Assembly: GCF_051014685.1 (NCBI RefSeq) | Contig: NW_027479292.1 | Coordinates: 98,273 to 162,272 of the forward strand | Length of the DNA: 64,000 nucleotides | Direction: 5' to 3' | Source: Ptiloglossa arizonensis | Taxonomy: Eukaryota; Arthropoda; Insecta; Hymenoptera; Colletidae | In this document: positions 39,375 through 49,173 of the stretch, in pieces | Position numbering within the stretch: position 1 is the stretch's first letter | How the letters are laid out: every line of letters starts with the position of its first letter | Position numbers and translations under genes: made by a program | The notes under the pieces: model-generated | The model's input: only the letters and a program-made list of their open reading frames with translations | Told to the model about the DNA's origin: nothing | Database searches by the model: none

Positions 39375-40511
39375 AGAAACTAGCCCCATTACAAAGGTAT
39401 GAGTAGTTTTCCCCTAGGCCGTTTTGGTTATTAGTTTCGAGCATCAGAACTGCGAAAATTTGGAGTTTTTCAAGCGTTTCTTACCTCAAAACTGCCATAT
39501 CTCGCGAACGGATTGACCAATCCGCAAAGTTTCTGTTGCATCTGAAAGTAGAAACTAGCCCCATTACAACGGTATGAGTAGTTTTCCCCTAGGCCGTTTT
39601 GGTTATTCGTTTCGAGCATCAGAACTGCGAAAATTTGGAGTTTTTCAAGCGTTTCTTACCTCAAAACTGCCATATCTCGCGAACGGATTGACCAATCCGC
39701 AAAGTTTCTGTTGCATCTGAAAGTAGAAACTAGCCCCATTACAACGGTATGAGTAGTTTTCCCCTAGGCCGTTTTGGTTATTCGTTTCGAGCATCAGAAC
39801 TGCGAAAATTTGGAGTTTTTCAAGCGTTTCTTACCTCAAAACTGCCATATCTCGCGAACGGATTGACCAATCCGCAAAGTTTCTGTTGCATCTGAAAGTA
39901 GATATTCGCCCCATTACAACGGTATGAGTAGTTTTCCCCTAGGCCGTTCGAGTTATTCGTTTCGAGCATCAGAACTGCGAAAATTTGGAGTTTCTCAAGC
40001 GTTTCTTACCTCAAAACTGCCATATCTCGCGAACGGATTGACCAATCCGCAAAGTTTCTGTTGCATCTGAAAGTAGAAACTGGCCCCATTACAACGGTAT
40101 GAGTAGTTTTCCCCTAGGCCGTTCTAGTTATTCGTTTCGAGCATCGGAACTGCGAAAATTTGGAGTTTTTCAAGCGTTTCTTACCTCAAAACTGCCATAT
40201 CTCGCGAACGGATTGACCAATCCGCAAAGTTTCTGTTGCATCTGAAAGTAGAAACTAGCCCCATTACAACGGTATGAGTAGTTTTCCCCTAGGCCGTTTT
40301 GGTTATTCGTTTCGAGCATCAGAACTGCGAAAATTTGGAGTTTTTCAAGCGTTTCTTACCTCAAAACTGCCATATCTCGCGAACGGATTGACCAATCCGC
40401 AAAGTTTCTGTTGCATCTGAATGTAGAAATTCGCCCCATTACAACGGTATGAGTAGTTTTCCCCTAGGCCGTTCTAGTTATTCGTTTCGAGCATCAGAAC
40501 TGCGAAAATTT
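39375..40511 (+). repeat. A-type monomers leading into the B block
   Basis: Six monomers of the main family (TTATTAG type, g, g, GTTCGAG type, CTGGCCCC type, g), then the first half of a chimeric monomer beginning at 40425. The g monomer at 40250 ends with GAATGTAG, a change shared with 44100 that marks the left border of both B blocks. Confidence 0.85.
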
Positions 40512-41737
40512 TGAGTTTCTCAAGCGTTTCTTACCACCAAACTGCCACATCTCGCAAACGGATTGACCAATCCGCAAAATTTCTGTTGTGTCTGAAAGCA
40601 GAAACTCACCCGATTACAACGGTATGTGTAGTTTTCCCCTCGGCCGTTCTAGTTATTCGTTTCGAGCATCAGAACTGCGAAAATTTTGAGTTTCTCAAGC
40701 GTTTCTTACCTCCAAACTGCCACATCTCGCAAACGGATTGAACAATCCGCAAAATTTCTGTTGTGTCTGAAAGTAGAAACCCGCCCGATTACAACGGTAT
40801 GTGTAGTTTTCCCCTAGGCCGTTCTATTTATTCGTTTCGAGCATCAGAACTGCGAAAATTTTGAGTTTCTCAAGCGTTTCTTATCTCCAAACTGCCATAT
40901 CTCGCGAACGGATTGACCAATCCGCAAAATTTCTGTTGCTTCTGAAAGTAGAAACTCGCCCGATTACAACGGTATGCGCACTTTTCCCCTAGGCCGTTCT
41001 AGTTATTCGTGTCGAGCTTCAGAACTGCGAAAATTTTGAGTTTCTCAAGCGTTTCTTACCTCCAAACTGCCATATCTCGCGAACGGATTGACCAATCCGC
41101 AAAATTTCTGTTGTGTCTGAAAGTAGAAACTCGCCCGATTACAACGGTGTGTGTAGTTTTCCCCTAGGCCGTTCCAGTTATTCGTTTCGAGCATCAGAAC
41201 TGCGAAAATTTTGAGTTTCTCAAGCGTTTCTTACCTACAAACTGCCATATCTCGCGAACGGATTGACCAATCCGCAAAATTTCTGTTGCATCTGAAAGTA
41301 GAGACACGCCCGATTACAACGGTATGCGTACTTTTCCCCTAGGTCGTTCTGGTTATTCGTTTCGAGCATCAGAACTGCGAAAATTTTGAGTTTCTCAAGC
41401 GTTTCTTACCTCCAAACTGCCACATCTCGCAAACGGATTGACCAATCCGCAAAATTTCTGTTGTGTCTGAAAGTAGAAACTCGCCCGATTACAACGGTAT
41501 GTGTAGTTTTCCCCTAGGCCGTTCTATTTATTCGTTTCGAGCATCAGAACTGCGAAAATTTTGAGTTTCTCAAGCGTTTCTTACATTCAAACTGCCATAT
41601 CTCGCGAACGGATTGACCAATCCGCAAAATTTCTGTTGCTTCTGAAAGTAGAAACTCGCCTGATTACAACGGTATGCGCACTTTTCCCCTAGGCCGTTCT
41701 AGTTATTCGTGTCGAGCTTCAGAACTGCGAAAATTTT
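40512..41737 (+). repeat. Divergent monomer subfamily 'B' block
   Basis: Seven monomer lengths of a related but distinct subfamily. Recurrent differences from the main family are C8, G13 (CCCGATT), T28 or C28, T88 (AAAATTTTGAG), C114 (CTCCAAAC), A155 (CAAAATTTC) and changes at 165-166. Some copies also have C124 and A132, giving CACATCTCGCAAAC and losing the TCGCGA site. By eye B monomers differ from the A consensus at roughly 10-12 sites, more than most A monomers differ from each other. The block enters and leaves at the same monomer position (88) inside chimeric monomers at 40425 and 41650, so phase is kept. Inside, the pair CTATTTA and GCGCAC/GTGTCGAGCTTC occurs at 40775/40950 and again at 41475/41650, a 4-monomer (700 bp) period. 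Confidence 0.9.
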
Positions 41738-44361
41738 GAGTTTTTCAAGCGTTTCTTACCTCAAAACTGCCATACCTCGCGAACGGATTGACCAATCCGC
41801 AAAGTTTCTGTTGCATCTGAAAGTAGAAACTCGACCCATTACAACTGTATGAGTAGTTTTCCCCTAGGCCGTTCTAGTTATTCGTTTCGAGCATCAGAAC
41901 TGCGAAAATTTGGAGTTTCTCAAGCGTTTCTTACCTCAAAACTGCCATATCTCGCGAACGGATTGACCAATCCGCAAAGTTTCTGTTGCATCTGAAAGTA
42001 GAAACTAGCCCCATTACAACGGTATGAGTAGTTTTCCGCTAGGCCGTTCTAGTTGTTCGTTTCGAGCATCAGAACTGCGAAAATTTGGAGTTTCTCAAGC
42101 GTTTCTTACCTCAAAACTGCCATATCTCGCGAACGGATTGACCAATCCGCAAAGTTTCTGTTGCATCTGAAAGTAGAAACTAGCCCCATTACAAAGGTAT
42201 GAGTAGTTTTCCCCTAGGCCGTTTTGGTTATTCGTTTCGAGTATCAGAACTGCGAAAATTTGGAGTTTTTCAAGCGTTTCTTACGTCAAAACTGCCATAT
42301 CTCGCGAACGGATTGACCAATCCGCAAAGTTTCTGTTGCATCTGAAAGTAGAAACTAGCCCCAATACAACGGTATGAGTAGTTTTCCCCTAGGCCGTTTT
42401 GGTTATTCGTTTCGAGCATCAGAACTGCGAAAATTTGGAGTTTTTCAAGCGTTTCTTACATCAAAACTGCCATATCTCGCGAACGGATTGACCAATCCGC
42501 AAAGTTTCTGTTGCATCTGAAAGTAGAAACTGGCCCCATTACAACGGTATGAGTAGTTTTCCCCTAGGCCGTTCGAGTTATTCGTTTCGAGCATCAGAAC
42601 TGCGAAAATTTGGAGTTTTTCAAGCGTTTCTTACCTCAAAACTGCCATATCTCGCGAACGGATTGACCAATCCGCAAAGTTTCTGTTGCATCTGAAAGTA
42701 GAAACTAGCCCCATTACAAAGGTATGAGTAGTTTTCCCCTAGGCCGTTTTGGTTATTAGTTTCGAGCATCAGAACTGCGAAAATTTGGAGTTTCTCAAGC
42801 GTTTCTTACCTCAAAACTGCCATATCTCGCGAACGGATTGACCAATCCGCAAAGTTTCTGTTGCATCTGAAAGTAGAAACTCGACCCATTACAACTGTAT
42901 GAGTAGTTTTCCCCTAGGCCGTTCTAGTTATTCGTTTCGAGCATCAGAACTGCGAAAATTTGGAGTTTCTCAAGCGTTTCTTACCTCAAAACTGCCATAT
43001 CTCGCGAACGGATTGACCAATCCGCAAAGTTTCTGTTGCATCTGAAAGTAGAAACTGGCCCCATTACAACGGTATGAGTAGTTTTCCCCTAGGCCGTTCG
43101 AGTTATTCGTTTCGAGCATCAGAACTGCGAAAATTTGGAGTTTTTCAAGCGTTTCTTACCTCAAAACTGCCATATCTCGCGAACGGATTGACCAATCCGC
43201 AAAGTTTCTGTTGCATCTGAAAGTAGAAACTAGCCCCATTACAAAGGTATGAGTAGTTTTCCCCTAGGCCGTTTTGGTTATTAGTTTCGAGCATCAGAAC
43301 TGCGAAAATTTGGAGTTTTTCAAGCGTTTCTTACCTCAAAACTGCCATATCTCGCGAACGGATTGACCAATCCGCAAAGTTTCTGTTGCATCTGAAAGTA
43401 GAAACTAGCCCCATTACAACGGTATGAGTAGTTTTCCCCTAGGCCGTTTTGGTTATTCGTTTCGAGCATCAGAACTGCGAAAATTTGGAGTTTTTCAAGC
43501 GTTTCTTACCTCAAAACTGCCATATCTCGCGAACGGATTGACCAATCCGCAAAGTTTCTGTTGCATCTGAAAGTAGAAACTAGCCCCATTACAACGGTAT
43601 GAGTAGTTTTCCCCTAGGCCGTTTTGGTTATTCGTTTCGAGCATCAGAACTGCGAAAATTTGGAGTTTTTCAAGCGTTTCTTACCTCAAAACTGCCATAT
43701 CTCGCGAACGGATTGACCAATCCGCAAAGTTTCTGTTGCATCTGAAAGTAGAAATTCGCCCCATTACAACGGTATGAGTAGTTTTCCCCTAGGCCGTTCG
43801 AGTTATTCGTTTCGAGCATCAGAACTGCGAAAATTTGGAGTTTCTCAAGCGTTTCTTACCTCAAAACTGCCATATCTCGCGAACGGATTGACCAATCCGC
43901 AAAGTTTCTGTTGCATCTGAAAGTAGAAACTGGCCCCATTACAACGGTATGAGTAGTTTTCCCCTAGGCCGTTCTAGTTATTCGTTTCGAGCATCAGAAC
44001 TGCGAAAATTTGGAGTTTTTCAAGCGTTTCTTACCTCAAAACTGCCATATCTCGCGAACGGATTGACCAATCCGCAAAGTTTCTGTTGCATCTGAAAGTA
44101 GAAACTAGCCCCATTACAACGGTATGAGTAGTTTTCCCCTAGGCCGTTCTAGTTATTCGTTTCGAGCATCAGAACTGCGAAAATTTGGAGTTTCTCAAGC
44201 GTTTCTTACCTCAAAACTGCCATATCTCGCGAACGGATTGACCAATCCGCAAAGTTTCTGTTGCATCTGAATGTAGAAATTCGCCCCATTACAACGGTAT
44301 GAGTAGTTTTCCCCTAGGCCGTTCTAGTTATTCGTTTCGAGCATCAGAACTGCGAAAATTT
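41738..44361 (+). repeat. A-type monomers: duplicate of 38.1-40.5 kb
   Basis: After the B block, monomers return to the main family. From 42000 they repeat the order seen from 38150 (offset 3850 bp, 22 monomers): G56 type, GAGTATC, CAATAC, CTGGCC/GTTCGAG, TTATTAG, CTCGACC and so on. Differences are few: G at 42038, CTTACGTC in the 42175 monomer, and the 44100 monomer, which is CTAG/C95 type where 40250 is TTGG/T95. The 41825 monomer matches 37800 rather than its positional counterpart. Confidence 0.87.
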
Positions 44362-44712
44362 TGAGTTTCTCAAGCGTTTCTTACCACCAACCTGCCACAT
44401 CTCGCAAACGGATTGACCAATCCGCAAAATTTCTGTTGTGTCTGAAAGCAGAAACTCACCCGATTACAACGGTATGTGTAGTTTTCCCCTAGGCCGTTCT
44501 AGTTATTCGTTTCGAGCATCAGAACTGCGAAAATTTTGAGTTTCTCAAGCGTTTCTTACCTCCAAACTGCCACATCTCGCAAACGGATTGAACAATCCGC
44601 AAAATTTCTGTTGTGTCTGAAAGTAGAAACTCGCCTGATTACAACGGTATGCGCACTTTTCCCCTAGGCCGTTCTAGTTATTCGTGTCGAGCTTCAGAAC
44701 TGCGAAAATTTT
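44362..44712 (+). repeat. Second, shortened B block
   Basis: Two monomer lengths of subfamily B, again bounded at monomer position 88. The left part (44275, 44450) matches 40425 and 40600, including the rare CACCAAC/CACCAAA and GAACAATC changes. The right part (44625) matches 41650 (CGCCTGATT, GCGCAC, GTGTCGAGCTTC, then TTTTTCAAG). It therefore equals the first block with five monomers (875 bp) removed from its middle. Confidence 0.9.
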
Positions 44713-47700
44713 GAGTTTTTCAAGCGTTTCTTACCTCAAAACTGCCATATCTCGCGAACGGATTGACCAATCCGCAAAGTTTCTGTTGCATCTGAAAGTA
44801 GAAACTAGCCCCAATACAACGGTATGAGTAGTTTTCCCCTAGGCCGTTTTGGTTATTCGTTTCGAGCATCAGAACTGCAAAAATTTGGAGTTTTTCAAGC
44901 GTTTCTTGCATCAAAACTGCCATATCTCGCGAACGGATTGACCAATCCGCAAAGTTTCTGTTGCATCTGAAAGTAGAAACTGGCCCCATTACAACGGTAT
45001 GAGTAGTTTTCCCCTAGGCCGTTCGAGTTATTCGTTTCGAGCATCAGAACTGCGAAAATTTGGAGTTTCTCAAGCGTTTCTTACCTCAAAACTGCCATAT
45101 CTCGCGAACGGATTGACCAATCCGCAAAGTTTCTGTTGCATCTGAAAGTAGAAACTGGCCCCATTACAACGGTATGAGTAGTTTTCCCCTAGGCCGTTCT
45201 AGTTATTCGTTTCGAGCATCAGAACTGCGAAAATTTGGAGTTTCTCAAGCGTTTCTTACCTCCAAACTGCCATATCTCGCGAACGGATTGACCAATCCGC
45301 AAAATTTCTGTTGCATCTGAAAGTAGAAACTCGCCCCATTACAACGGTATGAGTAGTTTTCCCCTAGGCCGTTTTGGTTATTCGTTTCGAGCATCAGAAC
45401 TGCGAAAATTTGGAGTTTTTCAAGCGTTTCTTACCTCAAAACTGCCATATCTCGCGAACGGATTGACCAATCCGCAAAGTTTCTGTTGCATCTGAAAGTA
45501 GAAACTCGCCCCATTACAACGGTATGAGTAGTTTTCCCCTAGGCCGTTCTAGTTATTCGTTTCGAGCATCAGAACTGCGAAAATTTGGAGTTTCTCAAGC
45601 GTTTCTTACCTCAAAACTGCCATATCTCGCGAACGGATTGACCAATCCGCAAAGTTTCTGTTGCATCTGAAAGTAGAAACTCGCCCCATTACAACGGTAT
45701 GAGTAGTTTTCCCCTAGGCCGTTCTAGTTATTCGTTTCGAGCATCAGAACTGCGAAAATTTGGAGTTTTTCAAGCGTTTCTTACCTCAAAACTGCCATAT
45801 CTCGCGAACGGATTGACCAATCCGCAAAGTTTCTGTTGCATCTGAAAGTAGAAACTAGCCCCATTACAACGGTATGAGTAGTCTTCCCCTAGGCCGTTTT
45901 GGTTATTCGTTTCGATTATCAGAACTGCGAAAATTTGGAGTTTTTCAAGCGTTTCTTACCTCAAAACTGCCATATCTCGCGAACGGATTGACCAATCCGC
46001 AAAGTTTCTGTTGCATCTGAAAGTAGAAACTAGCCCCATTACAACGGTATGAGTAGTTTTCCCCTAGGCCGTATTGGTTATTCGTTTCGAGCATCAGAAC
46101 TGCGAAAATTTGGAGTTTTTCAAGCGTTTCTTACCTCAAAACTGCCATATCTCGCGAACGGATTGACCAATCCGCAAAGTTTCTGTTGCATCTGAAAGTA
46201 GAAACTAGCCCCATTACAATGGTATGAGTAGTTTTCCCCTAGGCCGTTTTGGTTATTCGTTTCGAGCATCAGAACTGTGAAAATTTGGAGTTTTTCAAGC
46301 GTTTCTTACCTCAAAACTGCCATATCTCGCGAACGGATTGACCAATCCGCAAAGTTTCTGTTGCATCTGAAAGTAGAAACTAGCCCCATTACAACGGTAT
46401 GAGTAGTTTTCCCCTAGGCCGTATTGGTTATTCGTTTCGAGCATCAGAACTGCGAAAATTTGGAGTTTTTCAAGCGTTTCTTACCTCAAAACTGCCATAT
46501 CTCGCGAACGGATTGACCAATCCGCAAAGTTTCTGTTGCATCTGAAAGTAGAAACTAGCCCCATTACAATGGTATGAGTAGTTTTCCCCTAGGCCGTTTT
46601 GGTTATTCGTTTCGATTATCAGAACTGCGAAAATTTGGAGTTTTTCAAGCGTTTCTTACCTCAAAACTGCCATATCTCGCGAACGGATTGACCAATCCGC
46701 AAAGTTTCTGTTGCATCTGAAAGTAGAAACTAGCCCCATTACAACGGTATGAGTAGTTTTCCCCTAGGCCGTTCTAGTTATTCGTTTCGAGCATCAGAAT
46801 TGCGAAAATTTGGAGTTTCTCAATCGTTTCTTACCTCAAAACTGCCATATCTCGCGAACGGATTGACCAATCCGCAAAGTTTCTGTTGCATCTGAAAGTA
46901 GAAACTAGCCCCATTACAACGGTATGAGTAGTTTTCCCCTAGGCCGTTTTGGTTATTCGTTTCGAGCATCAGAACTGCGAAAATTTGGAGTTTTTCAAGC
47001 GTTTCTTACCTCAAAACTGCCATATCTCGCGAACGGATTGACCAATCCGCAAAGTTTCTGTTGCATCTGAAAGTAGAAACTCGCCCCATTACAACGGTAT
47101 GAGTAGTTTTCCCCTAGGCCGTTCTAGTTATTCGTTTCGAGCATCAGAACTGCGAAAATTTGGAGTTTCTCAAGCGTTTCTTACCTCAAAACGGCCATAT
47201 CTCGCGAACGGATTGACCAATCCGCAAAGTTTCTGTTGCATCTGAAAGTAGAAACTCGCCCCATTACAACGGTATGAGTAGTTTTCCCCTAGGCCGTTTT
47301 GGTTATTCGTTTCGAGCATCAGAACTGCGAAAATTTGGAGTTTTTCAAGCGTTTCTTACCTCAAAACTGCCATATCTCGCGAACGGATTGACCAATCCGC
47401 AAAGTTTCTGTTGCATCTGAAAGTAGAAACTAGCCCCATTACAACGGTATGAGTAGTTTTCCCCTAGGCCGTTCTAGTTATTCGTTTCGAGCATCAGAAC
47501 TGCAAAAATTTGGAGTTTTTCAGGCGTTTCTTACCTCAAAACTGCCATATCTCGCGAACGGATTGACCAATCCGCAAAGTTTCTGTTGCATCTGAAAGTA
47601 GAAACTAGCCCCATTACAACGGTATGAGTAGTCTTCCCCTAGGCCGTTCTAGTTATTCGTTTCGAGCATCAGAATTGCGAAAATTTGGAGTTTCTCAATC

Positions 47701-49173
47701 GTTTCTTACCTCAAAACTGCCATATCTCGCGAACGGATTGACCAATCCGCAAAGTTTCTGTTACATCTGAAAGTAGAAACTAGCCCCATTACAACGGTAT
47801 GAGTAGTTTTCCCCTAGGCCGTTCTAGTTATTCGTTTCGAGCATCAGAACTGCGAAAATTTGGAGTTTCTCAAGCGTTTCTTACCTCAAAACTGCCATAT
47901 CTCGCGAACGGATTGACCAATCCGCAAAGTTTCTGTTGCATCTGAAAGTAGAAACTAGCCCCATTACAACGGTATGAGTAGTTTTCCCCTAGGCCGTTCT
48001 AGTTATTCGTTTCGAGCATCAGAACTGCAAAAATTTGGAGTTTTTCAGGCGTTTCTTACCTCAAAACTGCCATATCTCGCGAACGGATTGACCAATCCGC
48101 AAAGTTTCTGTTGCATCTGAAAGTAGAAACTAGCCCCATTACAACGGTATGAGTAGTTTTCCCCTAGGCCGTTCTAGTTATTCGTTTCGAGCATCAGAAC
48201 TGCGAAAATTTGGAGTTTCTCAAGCGTTTCTTATATCAAAACTGCCATATCTCGCGAACGGATTGACCAATCCGCAAAGTTTCTGTTGCATCTGAAAGTA
48301 GAAACTAGCCCCATTACAACGGTATGAGTAGTTTTCTCCTAGGCCGTTCTAGTTATTCGTTTCGAGCATCAGAACTGCAAAAATTTGGAGTTTTTCAGGC
48401 GTTTCTTACCTCAAAACTGCCATATCTCGCGAACGGATTGACCAATCCGCAAAGTATCTGTTGCATCTGAAAGTAGAAACTAGCCCCATTACAAAGGTAT
48501 GAGTAGTTTTCCCCTAGGCCGTTTTGGTTATTCGTTTCGAGCATCAGAACTGCAAAAATTTGGAGTTTTTCAGGCGTTTCTTACCTCAAAACTGCCATAT
48601 CTCGCGAACGGATTGACCAATCCGCAAAGTTTCTGTTGCATCTGAAAGTAGAAACTAGCCCCATTACAACGGTATGAGTAGTTTTCCCCTAGGCCGTTCT
48701 AGTTATTCGTTCGAGCATCAGAATTGCGAAAATTTGGAGTTTCTCAATCGTTTCTTACCTCAAAACTGCCATATCTCGCGAACGGATTGACCAATCCGCA
48801 AAGTTTCTGTTGCATCTGAAAGTAGAAACTAGCCCCATTACAACGGTATGAGTAGTTTTCCCCTAGGCCGTTCTAGTTATTCGTTTCGAGCATCAGAACT
48901 GCGAAAATTTGGAGTTTCTCAAGCGTTTCTTACCTCAAAACTGCCATATCTCGCGAACGGATTGACCAATCCGCAAAGTTTCTGTTGCATCTGAAAGTAG
49001 AAACTAGCCCCATTACAACGGTATGAGTAGTTTTCCCCTAGGCCGTTTTGGTTATTCGTTTCGAGCATCAGAACTGCGAAAATTTGGAGTTTTTCAAGCG
49101 TTTCTTACCTCAAAACTGCCATATCTCGCGAACGGATTGACCAATCCGCAAAGTTTCTGTTGCATCTTAAAGT
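44713..49173 (+). repeat. Mosaic of n, o and CTCGCCCC monomers
   Basis: Starts with CAATAC and CTGGCC monomers like those at 37-43 kb. An A/B intermediate follows at 45150, with C114 at 45263 and A155 at 45304 in an otherwise A-type monomer. Monomers with CTCGCCCC at 6-13 are common from here on. GTATTGG and ACAATGG monomers alternate at 46025-46724. Types n (T76 and T100) and o (A80 with G99, CAGGCG) become frequent, for example n at 46725 and 47600, o at 47425, 47950 and 48300. No gene or foreign insert is seen. Confidence 0.83.
48650..48823 (+). repeat. 174-bp monomer with a 1-bp deletion
   Basis: An n-type monomer in which CGTTTCGAG has lost one T of the three-T run (around 48710-48711). 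Downstream starts shift by one base. The loss is in a homopolymer, so a sequencing or assembly error is also possible. Confidence 0.9.

Noticed and set aside
40511..40741. 76-codon plus-strand open frame in the B block
   Set aside because: Lies across chimeric and B monomers and is opened by B-specific substitutions. No other coding evidence.
44720..44989. 89-codon minus-strand open frame
   Set aside because: Same accidental frame. Here the 44800 monomer has TTGCATC in place of TTACCTC, which removes the same stop.
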